Assembly (NCBI RefSeq): GCF_002920915.1
Contig: NZ_PQVF01000005.1
Location: 248,001-312,000, forward strand
Direction: 5' to 3'
Length of the DNA: 64,000 nt
Origin: Solitalea longa
GTDB taxonomy: Bacteria > Bacteroidota > Bacteroidia > Sphingobacteriales > Sphingobacteriaceae
Shown here: positions 47,393 to 56,469 of the stretch, one piece after another
How positions within the stretch are numbered: position 1 is the first letter of the stretch
Layout of the letters: each line of letters opens with the position of its first letter
Notes under the pieces: generated by a model
Databases searched by the model: none
Told to the model about the DNA's origin: nothing
What the model saw: the letters and a program-made list of their open reading frames with translations, nothing else
Translations under genes and position numbers: made by a program

Positions 47393-47874
47393 AGTTTAAT
47401 AGTTAAAAGAGTTAATAAGCCTATTGATTAAAATGTTATGCAAGCATAATTTACATAAAACAGTAATGGCCTTTTTATCAGTTAAACTTAACTTTTAAAA
47501 AGGCCACTATTGCGTTGTATCTGTAAAAAAAGAACTTCAAAGTTAGCTAAGCCATTGATAATTACTTAAGAACAGTAATAAATTAGCCTAGAAAATTCGC
47601 AGGCAAAAATAAATAAATGATTCGACTAAAGAGTTAAGTTTTTGTTGTTCTTGTAAATTAAGCGAAACCCAGTTTTAATACCTTAATCTTAACTACCTAA
47701 ACCAACTGCATAGAAAGGTCACTGTCTTCACTAAAATTTTCTAAAATTTAAAAAAAGACAATAATATACCTTAGTTGTTAATATTAAATCAATTAAAACT
47801 GGTTTTCGTTTCTAAATTAATAATGAATATATTGGGCTTTGGAATTCAAATTGGATTTCAACAAAAGCTTTAAT
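47393..47874. other. Intergenic region upstream of the desaturase and GapN genes
   Basis: About 480 bp, AT-rich, without a convincing ORF. It holds a stem-loop TGGCCTTTTT (47467-47476) / AAAAAGGCCA (47497-47506) with a 20-nt loop, about 75-115 bp upstream of the desaturase start. The rest shows no clear signals for the rightward gapN-like gene beyond A/T-rich tracts. Confidence 0.5.
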
Positions 47875-49506
47875 ATGACTACAAATTCATTTAAACAAAA
47901 ATTGACAAATCTATTCGTTAAAGAAGAGGATATTCCTGAAGAGTTTCGGATTGAGGAACTTCACCAACAGGAATATCTGATCAATGGCGAAATGAGAAAA
48001 TGGAACGGCCCTGTTACTGAGGTTTATTCTCCGATCCTGGTTCAAACAAATGAAGGTCCTAAACGAAAACTAATCGGAACTTACCCGATTGGAACTGAAA
48101 AAGAAGCTAATGAGGCATTGGAGGCAGCACTTGCCGCTTATGACAACGGCCGCGGCGAATGGCCTACCATGAGTGTTAGCAATCGGATTGAATGTTTGGA
48201 GCGCTTTGTTTATAAAATGGGCGAACAGCGTGATACAGTTATTAAACTGATCATGTGGGAAATTGGAAAGTCTTATGCCGATTCTGTGAAAGAATTCGAT
48301 CGAACGGTTGAATATATTAACAATACGATTGATGCATTAAAAGATCTTGATCGTGAGTCTTCACGATTTTCGATAGAAGAAGGTGTAATTGCACAAATCA
48401 GACGTTCGCCTTTAGGTGTAGTTTTATGTATGGGACCTTTTAACTATCCTTTAAATGAGACCTTCACCACGCTTATTCCGGCCATTATTATGGGCAACAC
48501 ACTTTTGTTCAAGCCACCAAAACATGGTACGCTTGTTCATTATCCATTATTGAAAGCGTTCCAGGAATCGTTCCCTAAAGGTGTGGTAAATACTGTTTAC
48601 GGTCGTGGCGCTGACGTTACTCCGGGATTAATGAAAAGCGGAAAGATCAACGTATTGGCGTTTATCGGGTCGAGTAAGGTTGCCAATGATTTGAAAAAGA
48701 ATCACCCTAAACTAAATCGTTTACGGGCCATCTTAAGCTTAGACGCGAAAAACGCTTCCATCATTACTAAAAACGCCGACTTAAGCCTGGCTGTAAACGA
48801 AAGTATTCTGGGAAGCTTGTCGTACAACGGTCAACGATGCACAGCAATAAAAATTTTGTTTGTACATAAAAGCATCGTTGATGCATTTATAGCTAAACTT
48901 AACGAAACAATTGCCGGCCTTAAATACGGATTGCCATGGGAGAAGGGCGTTATGCTTACCCCTGTTGCAGAACCAGGTAAACCAGCTTATTTAACCGAAT
49001 GTATAAATGATGCAATTGCCAACGGCGCGCAGGTAATGAACGAAAACGGTGGTACTGTAGCCGAATCATTTGTTTATCCGGCGGTAGTTTATCCGGTTAA
49101 TAATAAAATGAAGCTTTATCGGGAAGAGCAATTCGGACCTATAATTCCAATTGTTCCATTTGAAAGCTTAGACGAGCCTATTAACTATTTAATTGAATCG
49201 CCACATGGACAACAGGTGAGCGTGTTTACCACCGATCCGGGAGAAACGGCTCATTTAATCGATCCATTGGTAAACCTGGTAAGCAGGGTAAATATTAACA
49301 GCCAATGTCAGCGTGGACCCGATGTATTTCCTTTTACCGGAAGAAAAGACAGCGCCGAAGGAACCTTATCGGTTGTGGATGCATTGCGGTCATTTTCTAT
49401 CCGTTCATTGGTTGCCTCAAAAATGAATGATGTTAATAAAGAGTTGATCAATTCGGTTGTTAAAGGTCACGAATCCAACTTTTTAAGCACCAACTATATT
49501 TTCTAA
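47875..49506 (+). CDS. gapN: NADP-dependent glyceraldehyde-3-phosphate dehydrogenase-like aldehyde dehydrogenase
   Basis: The start at 47875 gives 543 aa beginning MTTNSFKQKLTNLF; the longer frame from a TTG at 47839 has no support. The ALDH fold is clear: MGPFNYPLNETFTTLIPAI (with the catalytic Asn), FIGSSKVAND (the NAD(P) loop), YNGQRCTA (nucleophile Cys, about residue 322) and REEQFGPIIPIVPFE. The closest pattern is GapN, which oxidises glyceraldehyde-3-phosphate directly to 3-phosphoglycerate with NADP. The family has close relatives with other aldehyde substrates. Confidence 0.82.
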   Translation: MTTNSFKQKLTNLFVKEEDIPEEFRIEELHQQEYLINGEMRKWNGPVTEVYSPILVQTNEGPKRKLIGTYPIGTEKEANEALEAALAAYDNGRGEWPTMSVSNRIECLERFVYKMGEQRDTVIKLIMWEIGKSYADSVKEFDRTVEYINNTIDALKDLDRESSRFSIEEGVIAQIRRSPLGVVLCMGPFNYPLNETFTTLIPAIIMGNTLLFKPPKHGTLVHYPLLKAFQESFPKGVVNTVYGRGADVTPGLMKSGKINVLAFIGSSKVANDLKKNHPKLNRLRAILSLDAKNASIITKNADLSLAVNESILGSLSYNGQRCTAIKILFVHKSIVDAFIAKLNETIAGLKYGLPWEKGVMLTPVAEPGKPAYLTECINDAIANGAQVMNENGGTVAESFVYPAVVYPVNNKMKLYREEQFGPIIPIVPFESLDEPINYLIESPHGQQVSVFTTDPGETAHLIDPLVNLVSRVNINSQCQRGPDVFPFTGRKDSAEGTLSVVDALRSFSIRSLVASKMNDVNKELINSVVKGHESNFLSTNYIF

Positions 49507-49557
49507 AAATGACAAAGGCAGATGTTTTAGCATTTGCCTCTGTTTATTATACTTATA

Positions 49558-49592
49558 CAAAAAGCTCAGCAATGATTGCTGAGCTTTTTGTA
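49558..49592 (+). terminator. Strong terminator downstream of gapN-like gene
   Basis: A 16-bp perfect inverted repeat (49558-49573 and 49575-49590), GCTCAGC core with loop AATGATT and a T run after. A weaker hairpin AGGCAGATG/CATTTGCCT precedes it at 49517-49540. Confidence 0.88.
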
Positions 49593-49599
49593 TTTCAAC

Positions 49600-50378
49600 T
49601 ACTTTCTGTACATGATATTTGCAGGAGAACGTTGATGTATGGGTTAGTTTGCCATATAATTCATATGTGGCTTTACGTAGCGGTAAAATAGCAACCATAA
49701 ATTGCCCATATTTTAGAGAGGGAACAGACCAAGAGGATATTTCAGCTGCTTCACTGAACTCGGGCAAAACAAGTGACAAACCATTGGAACATCCACCGGA
49801 GGTCCGCTCAACAATTGGAATAAACTGCATGTAATGACTTCCAATTTGTTTTAAGAATCGATAAACCTTTATCGGCTCCCACTGCATTTACATTGTTAAC
49901 CACCGTAAGTGTATTAAATTCAACCTTGTGCCTTAGTAAAAGTTCAATGCCTTTTAACACTTTGCCAAAGGTTCCATGGGCACCCCTGTTTAATCTGTAT
50001 TTATTATGAATTTCTTCAGCTCCATCGATGGATATCTGATGAGAAAATTATTCTCTTTGAAAAATGAACACCATTCAGCATTTAAAAGAAAGCCATTGGT
50101 TTGAAACGAATTATGAATCACTCTACCACTTCTGTATTTTTTCTGAAATGAAAGTGCTTTTTGAAATAGTCAATTCCCAATAGTGTGGGTTCGCCCCCCT
50201 GCCAAACAAAATGGTTGTATTTCCTCACAAATGTTTCCAGAGTGGTTTCGTTCATAACGAAATTGTTGTTTCCCGGATACATCTTCTCTTTTTCAAGGTA
50301 ATAGCAATAGGTACAATCAAGGTTGCAAACCGGCCCCGTAGGTTTGGTCAACAAATTAAATGGAGGAATTGAATTCAT
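49600..50378 (-). pseudogene. Decayed anaerobic sulfatase-maturating radical SAM enzyme (anSME) gene
   Basis: The leftward frame from 50378 encodes 86 aa with KPTGPVCNLDCTYCYYLEKE, the CxxxCxxC radical-SAM cluster motif plus the anSME-type continuation, and FVWQGGEPTLLGIDYF. The frame then breaks near 50118. Further left, in other frames, come EFNTLTVVNNVN and VYRFLKQIGSHYMQFIPIVER (read in two parts), then SWSVPSLKYGQFMVAI, all of which fit later parts of anSME. The C-terminal cysteine-rich region seems lost. At least two frameshifts plus truncation make this a pseudogene. It is next to the island border. Confidence 0.8.
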
Positions 50379-50638
50379 TATTAGATGTGTATATTACCGG
50401 TAATCTAAAAAGCAGATGGTAGATAAAATATGATATTTGTCCCATTTGTTAGGTTATCTAGCTGGAAAAGGTGATTTTGAACTGTCGATCTCTATAAATT
50501 GTTGATAAGATCCCTTTCTTAGCTATTCTTTGGAATTTCCTCTTAATAAAGGTGGTACAAAAAGGGTACAGTGTTTATATAATTGCTACTTTCTAAGAAA
50601 TAAAAAAGCCTTCTATTAATATATAGAAAGCTCATTTT
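50379..50638. other. Region between the anSME pseudogene and the island's left border
   Basis: About 260 bp with no ORF. It contains a 12-bp palindrome ATTACCGGTAAT (50393-50404) just upstream of the pseudogene start, which could be an operator, and a pair of GGTAC-type repeats (50554-50569) like the integrase-arm repeats inside the island. Confidence 0.5.
50554..50571 (+). repeat. GGTACA-type direct repeat pair just outside the island
   Basis: GGTACAAAAAGGGTACAG contains two GGTACA units 11 bp apart. Inside the island very similar pairs with a 12-bp period lie near each end. This outside pair may be left from an older element at the same tRNA. Confidence 0.5.
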
Positions 50639-50698
50639 ACGTCGGGATGGCCGGATTTGAACCGACGGCCTCCAGCACCCCATGCTGGCGCGATACCG
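50639..50698 (-). repeat. attL: Left attachment site (60-bp direct repeat; 3' part of tRNA-Pro)
   Basis: These 60 bases are identical to 63300-63359 and comprise the 3' portion of tRNA-Pro through the anticodon stem-loop and into the D arm. The tRNA's 5' bases do not follow here (they diverge after ...GATACCG), so it is a partial gene copy, as expected at the far end of a tRNA-integrated element. Confidence 0.93.
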
Positions 50699-50757
50699 CC
50701 TTTTATGTTAATTAATTAGTTAATTTTCAACCTGTTTGCTGTATAAAGCATTTCTTG

Positions 50758-50780
50758 AAGGTACACTAAAAGGTACACTT
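50758..50780 (+). repeat. Arm-type direct repeat pair, left end of the island
   Basis: AGGTACACTAAAAGGTACACT (50759-50779) has two AGGTACACT units with a 12-bp period, about 60 bp inside the left attachment repeat. It matches the pair at the right end and is probably a recombinase arm-binding site. Confidence 0.6.
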
Positions 50781-50854
50781 ATATTATAAGTCTGAAGTTT
50801 TTATCCAAAGGTAATTCAAAAAACAGTTTATAAGAGGAGTAAAAAAGTTCTGTC

Positions 50855-51277
50855 CTAACTTAACATTTCAACTATAGAGAAAGGAAGAAAACCTATATGT
50901 CCATGGATAGGATCATCAACTCCAATCATGCTTTCTGTATCGCTATTAACATCGATCTTCATAATTCTTTTTTCGCTCTTATCAACGATATAAACGTCAA
51001 CAATATGTAGTTTATCTATGAATTCAGAATAGATGAAATAACCAAGTTCTCCGATTTTATTTCCTTCAAAAAATTTAAACGGTTTCAAACCTTTTCGCGG
51101 ATTCACAACATAACCAGTATAATAAAACTCAGAGTCAGTATGTTCCAGGATAGAAAAAATTTTTTCCTTTTTTTGGGGTTTAATCGTTGTCTTCTCAGAT
51201 TTCTCGGAAGGACTAAATATTAAAGAAACCAATATTATTAGAAAGAAAATTAAAATTGTAATAAAGAAATAATCCAT
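50855..51277 (-). CDS. Hypothetical membrane-anchored protein
   Basis: A 140-aa protein with one N-terminal transmembrane helix (YFFITILIFFLIILVSLIF), a Lys/Glu-rich linker and a soluble C-terminal domain (SEFYYTGYVVNPRKGLKPFKF, IVDKSEKRIMKIDV). No family recognised. It lies 128 bp downstream of the mcrBC-like operon on the same strand, so it could be a late member of the defence operon. Confidence 0.6.
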   Translation of the reverse strand: MDYFFITILIFFLIILVSLIFSPSEKSEKTTIKPQKKEKIFSILEHTDSEFYYTGYVVNPRKGLKPFKFFEGNKIGELGYFIYSEFIDKLHIVDVYIVDKSEKRIMKIDVNSDTESMIGVDDPIHGHIGFLPFSIVEMLS

Positions 51278-51405
51278 GCTGCTTTAATTAAGTAATTTCT
51301 GCCAACGATAAACATTTTAAAAAGTAAACCAAAATGAAGAAAGATGACCATTGTACGGTTTTCTCTGACATTCATCATTCCAATGTAGTAATTGCATGTA
51401 AAAGG

Positions 51406-51624
51406 CTATGTCAAACTAATTGGAAATTCTTCTGCTATAATTTGTTCAACAGTTGTCACCTCTTTAGTATCCATTCTTGCTAAAATTGCTACTGTTTCCC
51501 TATACTCCATTGCTTCTGGAGGCATTATAAATTCTGTTTGCAAGCCGTTTAATGCATCCCATGGAGAGTACACCAAAAGGTACTCTACAAAATTGACGAT
51601 TTCTTGGTTATTGTCGGATTTCAT
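51406..51624 (-). CDS. Small third protein of the McrBC-like operon
   Basis: A 72-aa, acidic, soluble protein starting MKSDNNQEIVNFVEYLLVY, with a C-terminal part rich in hydrophobic heptads (KEVTTVEQIIAEEFPISL). Its start codon lies within the last codons of the McrC-like gene (17-bp overlap including the stop), which argues for translational coupling. Family not recognised. An opposite-strand ORF covers the same bases but has a poor composition. Confidence 0.65.
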   Translation of the reverse strand: MKSDNNQEIVNFVEYLLVYSPWDALNGLQTEFIMPPEAMEYRETVAILARMDTKEVTTVEQIIAEEFPISLT

Positions 51625-53395
51625 TTAAAGTTAGATGCATCGCATAATCAATTATTTCAAGTATTGGGTTTTTTGATATATCAAAATTTTTGGGATCAAT
51701 TTCAATTGACCCAATCTGTGGGCCAATATATTCTGTTAAAGAAAGGTCATAACTCTTTTTAAAAGTACTTTTTCTATAATTACTAGGCCCCATTGAAATC
51801 GTATATAATCCAATGGTCTCGTTAATATATCTATCATTGGGACCTATTTTATGAAGATAATTCAATGACAATTTTGAAAGATCTTGTTCTAACGTTAAAG
51901 TATTATATTGTTTAAATTTTGCATCAAAGATGAAAAACTTTGACTTTCCATTGTTTTCAAATTCAATTAAAAAATCAGGTCTATATTTTAGATTTCCTCT
52001 TGAATATTGCTGAAAACAAACCGGCAATGATTCGTAGTGTAGCCTAATTAAAATGCTGTCTTTTTTAAGCTCATATTCCCCAGAAAGTTTATTATCTGGA
52101 GAAATATTTGTGCTTTTTCTTGTAAAGCTTGATGCGGTTTTCCTTTCTAAAATATCTTTCAATAAATAAAAGCAATAGACTTCAAACAATTTATCAAATG
52201 ATTCTATTTCAAGACTAAGATCATCTTTCTCTATATCAACAGAAAAGATATTTTGAGTATAAAGGATTAAGTCATAAACATTCTTATAGTGTTCTTTCGA
52301 AAGAAAGTTATGATTTGAGTTGTTTAACTTTGATATTGGGTGAGAAACAGGTACGTGCCTAATAAAAAAAAGATTTATTTTATCAATTTCTTGATCAATC
52401 TGATGTATGTATGTTTTAAATAGATCTAAGAAGCAATTAATTAAATAGTCTTTAAAATTAACAACTCTAGTTCTTAAGGCCTTCTCATTATTAAAATAGA
52501 GTTCTTTTTCTTTTACTAAAAGCGATAGATTCTTTAAGAATCCATGAATTACTCTATTTTCATAGGAATCAGTAGAAGAAATAGGATTGTCAATCAATAT
52601 TGATTCTACAATGTAATAAGAATTATTTATTTCAATTGCCTCATCATGTTTATGAAAGTTTGTTCGTGACAATGTATTTAAATTGTCAACAATATAATTC
52701 AGTGAAATATCTGATAGTTCCAGATCCTTATTGAAACTAACCAAATTCTGTTCATTGTGATACCGTTTTATAGAGTTTGTTTTGAATTTGTTAATTTCTT
52801 CGCTCCAAACCTTTAGTCTTCTTAGAAGTTCTCGTAATGCTTCAATTAAAGAATTTTGAATGTTACTTGAGTTTCCTGTGACAGAAACTTTATAGAGAAT
52901 TTGATTATCAAAATAATTATTACTTATTAAATAAGTCGTTACCAAATAAAAATTGTCATAAGTGATTTTTGAAGAAGAAATTTGTACCTTACCTTCTACC
53001 AATGCTTCACCTGTAGAGTTTAATAAAACTTCTAATTTGGCAATCCCAATCTCATTGATAAAAATTCTAGAGAATCTTCTATTACCCAAACTTGTCTTAT
53101 AAAAGACTTTTGAAATATGCGCATTATTATTTCCTGGAAGAATGTTAGAAATAAACTCTAAATCTAAATAATAAAAATACTGACCATTTATTTCTATCGG
53201 TTCTGAAAAATTGAATATTGTATTACCAATAAATAATTTTAGGTCTTGTGTTTTAAAATAAGTATCTGTAACGAATTCAATATCTATATAATCAAACTCA
53301 TTAACTTGAATAGTTAATGAGTTATCTTGAAGCAAAGTAAATTCCTTTAGTTCGTTCTCAGAGGAAACTCTTAAGATGATTTTTTCAGAATCCAT
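51608..53395 (-). CDS. McrC-like nuclease subunit (DUF2357/PD-(D/E)xK, COG1700-like)
   Basis: A 595-aa protein with an N-terminal beta-rich part, a helical middle and a C-terminal nuclease core. The core reads KYRPDFLIEFENNG (PD motif) and then FFIFDAKFKQY (D-A-K), about residues 468-500, which fits PD-(D/E)xK nucleases paired with McrB-type motors. The start ATG overlaps the upstream gene's stop as TAATG, so the two are translationally coupled. In McrBC-type restriction the motor loads on modified DNA and this subunit cuts. Here the target is unknown. Confidence 0.85.
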   Translation of the reverse strand: MDSEKIILRVSSENELKEFTLLQDNSLTIQVNEFDYIDIEFVTDTYFKTQDLKLFIGNTIFNFSEPIEINGQYFYYLDLEFISNILPGNNNAHISKVFYKTSLGNRRFSRIFINEIGIAKLEVLLNSTGEALVEGKVQISSSKITYDNFYLVTTYLISNNYFDNQILYKVSVTGNSSNIQNSLIEALRELLRRLKVWSEEINKFKTNSIKRYHNEQNLVSFNKDLELSDISLNYIVDNLNTLSRTNFHKHDEAIEINNSYYIVESILIDNPISSTDSYENRVIHGFLKNLSLLVKEKELYFNNEKALRTRVVNFKDYLINCFLDLFKTYIHQIDQEIDKINLFFIRHVPVSHPISKLNNSNHNFLSKEHYKNVYDLILYTQNIFSVDIEKDDLSLEIESFDKLFEVYCFYLLKDILERKTASSFTRKSTNISPDNKLSGEYELKKDSILIRLHYESLPVCFQQYSRGNLKYRPDFLIEFENNGKSKFFIFDAKFKQYNTLTLEQDLSKLSLNYLHKIGPNDRYINETIGLYTISMGPSNYRKSTFKKSYDLSLTEYIGPQIGSIEIDPKNFDISKNPILEIIDYAMHLTLNEIRQ

Positions 53396-55836
53396 TAAAA
53401 AAATGAGTAGGTTTTAAAATCATTGCCTTTTAAAAGAATGTTGTCAATTTCATCAGCACATTTAAACAATGATTTGTCTAGACATATATCTTTTAGTTTT
53501 GACAATCTTTGCTTAAACCCTTCTCCTTGACCGTTTATTAAAGGGATGATATTTTGCAAGATTGCATAATCTAATGCCAGAAATTGATTTTCTTGATACT
53601 GATTAAAAATATTTCTCGTAGTAGTACAATAACGGCCTATCGATTTTAACTTTCTTGGACTTATTGGAATTTGACTTCCAAGTTTATAATTCTTTTCCAT
53701 GAAAAGATCTTTAATCTCATTCATTACTCTTTTCTCAGATTGATTTAATGAGAATTCATCAGGTAAAAAAATCGATTTTAGATGTTCGTAGTTTAAAGAT
53801 GTATTCTCCTCTGTTTCGTCGTCTCCTTTTTTTACTTCAATTGAGTCAAAATATTTATAATCTATATTCAATATAGTTGCTCGATCAATTAAACGAGGTG
53901 ATAACATTTCTGTCGTATGATCATTATTAACAGTAAGGATAAACCTTAGTCCATCAGGCAGAAATAGCTTACCATCTTTAAATTCATTACTTTGAATATA
54001 TCTGCCTGTTTCTTTATCACATAACCCAATAAAATCAGACCAATAATGCTCAATTGGACTTAAATTAGCTTCATCTAAAATAACATGAGTTGGAAATCGT
54101 TCAAGTAAGTTTTTATCATTGTTATTAAGGCTTTTAAGCAGCTTTACAAATCCGTAATCATCGTATTGATATGTTCCTTTTAATGGATTATAGTAACCCA
54201 AAATGTTCTTTTTAGAACTCCATCCTCTACCTACGGGAATTTCAATGGCAAAATCTCTTGCACAAAAATAGTTTGCAAGTAAATTTGCTAAAGAGGTTTT
54301 TCCCACTCCGGGTAAACCAGAAAAAATCGTTAGGAAGTTTTGGTTAACACTAGTTAGTATATTAGCAATTTCTATTTCATTTAAACCTCTTCCATTCCTT
54401 TCTAAAAATTGCTTTAGATCAATAATAATTTCATTAATATCAGCTACATTTTTAAAGCTATATTTTTGTAAAACGATTGACTCCTTGTTGTCTCTCTCTT
54501 CTTCAGGATAAACACCACTAAGAGCTTTAACATAAGGCATTAATTCAACAATTTTTTTGTGTGAACCTTTATTCGCTTCTTCAATATAAGCATTCCGAAG
54601 CTCCTCAAGCTCAGCAGTAACTTTTTCCTTATCCTGCTTTAATCTATTGACAAATCCAAACAAAACATCGTACTCCTTGTTTAGATCCTCATAATTTTCA
54701 ATCCGCTCTAGTTCCTTGATTTTTTCTGAAATCGAATTTTCAACTTTTGTTAATTCTTCAGATTTAGATTTTAAATAATCTTTATCATCCTTTAATTTTA
54801 TAATTTCAGATTCAATTCCCTTCTTCTCTTCTATTAATTCTTCAACTTCTTTATGTAATTCGATTTGATTTTGTTTTGCAGTAGTTTTAAGCTCTTCCTC
54901 TATATCTTGTAGAAGTTTATTTTTATTATTCTTTATAAATTGATCTATTTTATCTTGCCCTTCTTCTGTATTAAAATATTTATTGACTAAAAAAGAATCA
55001 ATAAAATTAACCCACCGAACACTTTTGTCATTTAAACCCACAAAGCGCTTAAATCTTAGTTCGTCTATTCGACCACTGGTAATAACTATCTCATTAGAAT
55101 CAATTTTGGGAAATTGCTTTGGGAATGCTTTAGGAATGTAAGTTTCTGCCCAAGTAATAATAGAGGTATCCGTTTCCGTTAATAAAATATCTTCTGGATC
55201 AATTTTGGAAACAATGAAATCAATTTGACTTATATATTCCTCCATTCCATTCAGGCCGTACGAATTTTTAACAATGAATTCAGATAGTTTATTACTGCTA
55301 AATTTAAAAACTACTTGAGCTAAATTTTCGTCAATTGAAAGATCTGTTGTATTTAATGGTTCTATTTTATATTTAACCCAATTAGTCTCTTCAGTAGTGT
55401 TACTTTCTAAAATAGAAATTGGGCCATAAATTGATTCATTATCTTCCACAAAAACATATTTGTGATTCTTATAAGGCAAAAATATTCCATCCTTAAGAAC
55501 ATCTTCAATGTTTGATTGAATCAACATTGGAAGTTTTTTTAATGTGGAAGTATTCCCATTTTTAGTCTGATATTTACAGCTACTAGGTGAAAACTCTTGG
55601 TAGTTTCCTGTTTCTTCAATTTCAATAATGAAAAACTCTTTATCGTCAAAATCTTGCGAAATTTGATAGAATTCCTTGTGAACAATCACCGTCCCTGTAT
55701 TTGCATAGATATCTTTGGCAATGTCTGCATTACCAACTAATTCAAAATGATTGTTAGAGTTAAAATGGTAAACCGGTTTAATAAAGCCAGTTTCTTCATT
55801 TTTTCGGTTGCTTTTTCTTGCAATTATTTTATTCAT
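53395..55836 (-). CDS. McrB-like AAA+ NTPase with a long coiled coil
   Basis: An 813-aa protein. Residues about 1-290 form an unrecognised, probably sensing, region. Residues about 305-415 are a strong coiled coil with long runs of Glu, Lys and Leu heptads. The AAA+ core has Walker A FSGLPGVGKTSLANLL (about residue 508), Walker B VILDEANLSP and a sensor-type segment LTVNNDHTTEMLSPRLIDRA. E. coli McrB has MNTADR at that position and binds GTP; the difference means nucleotide preference is open. Coiled-coil McrB relatives are known from CoCoNuT-type systems, but membership is untested. Partner genes follow immediately. Confidence 0.85.
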   Translation of the reverse strand: MNKIIARKSNRKNEETGFIKPVYHFNSNNHFELVGNADIAKDIYANTGTVIVHKEFYQISQDFDDKEFFIIEIEETGNYQEFSPSSCKYQTKNGNTSTLKKLPMLIQSNIEDVLKDGIFLPYKNHKYVFVEDNESIYGPISILESNTTEETNWVKYKIEPLNTTDLSIDENLAQVVFKFSSNKLSEFIVKNSYGLNGMEEYISQIDFIVSKIDPEDILLTETDTSIITWAETYIPKAFPKQFPKIDSNEIVITSGRIDELRFKRFVGLNDKSVRWVNFIDSFLVNKYFNTEEGQDKIDQFIKNNKNKLLQDIEEELKTTAKQNQIELHKEVEELIEEKKGIESEIIKLKDDKDYLKSKSEELTKVENSISEKIKELERIENYEDLNKEYDVLFGFVNRLKQDKEKVTAELEELRNAYIEEANKGSHKKIVELMPYVKALSGVYPEEERDNKESIVLQKYSFKNVADINEIIIDLKQFLERNGRGLNEIEIANILTSVNQNFLTIFSGLPGVGKTSLANLLANYFCARDFAIEIPVGRGWSSKKNILGYYNPLKGTYQYDDYGFVKLLKSLNNNDKNLLERFPTHVILDEANLSPIEHYWSDFIGLCDKETGRYIQSNEFKDGKLFLPDGLRFILTVNNDHTTEMLSPRLIDRATILNIDYKYFDSIEVKKGDDETEENTSLNYEHLKSIFLPDEFSLNQSEKRVMNEIKDLFMEKNYKLGSQIPISPRKLKSIGRYCTTTRNIFNQYQENQFLALDYAILQNIIPLINGQGEGFKQRLSKLKDICLDKSLFKCADEIDNILLKGNDFKTYSFF

Positions 55837-55948
55837 TATTATTAAAAAGAAAGGTGTGTTTACAAAAGAGGTGGAGCAAATAAATTAAAAATAGCCAGTA
55901 AAATTATAAGACGCAATTTATAATAATTAATGAAAGATGAAAGGCTTT

Positions 55949-56413
55949 TTATAAAAGCCCCTCATCTCCAAAACTAAAGTAACCTTCACTTGAAACAATC
56001 AAATGATCTAGCACATCAATATTTAGTACTTTACCGGCCTCTTTTAATTGCCTCGTTATTCTTATGTCCGGTTCACTAGGTTGTAAATTCCCACTTGGAT
56101 GATTGTGGCAAAGAATGATAGTAGAAGCATGAGAAAGTAATGCTGCAACAAATATTACTTTAGCATCAACAACAGTTCCTGAAACACCTCCTAATGAAAC
56201 AGGATAAAGACCAATTACTTTTTGATTACGCTTTAATAATAAAACTTTAAATTCTTCCAGAAATTCTATTAAACCTTTATCCCAACTCTCCATAAAGATG
56301 TCGTAAGCATCTTTAGAAGTTCGAATCATCTTCATTTCAGACGATTTTACTTTAGGATAGTAGCTTAATGAGATTTCTGAAACTAACGGAAGTGTAGTAG
56401 CTTGTTTTTTCAT
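55949..56413 (-). CDS. RadC-type JAB/JAMM domain protein
   Basis: The start at 56413 gives 154 aa starting MKKQATTLPLVSEIS. The frame is open to 56554, but those bases belong to the structured region. The JAMM core is intact: CHNHPSGNLQPSEPD with both histidines, Ser and Asp, followed by VLDHLIVSSEGYFSF. It lacks the helix-hairpin-helix part of full RadC, as is common in mobile elements of Bacteroidota. The true biochemical role of RadC-like proteins is not settled. A 640-bp noncoding region lies directly upstream. Confidence 0.88.
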   Translation of the reverse strand: MKKQATTLPLVSEISLSYYPKVKSSEMKMIRTSKDAYDIFMESWDKGLIEFLEEFKVLLLKRNQKVIGLYPVSLGGVSGTVVDAKVIFVAALLSHASTIILCHNHPSGNLQPSEPDIRITRQLKEAGKVLNIDVLDHLIVSSEGYFSFGDEGLL

Positions 56414-56469
56414 ATAAATAAAGATTAACGAATGATTAACTGATAGAATGAATGGTTGTGCACCTACAG

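Noticed and set aside
51566-51590. GAGTAC...GTACTC inverted repeat resembling the island arm repeats
   Set aside because: It lies inside the coding sequence of the 72-aa gene and is inverted rather than direct; likely coincidental.
51392-51628. 78-aa plus-strand ORF opposite the small third operon gene
   Set aside because: The minus-strand frame fits the operon by overlap and has a normal protein composition; this one is its shadow.
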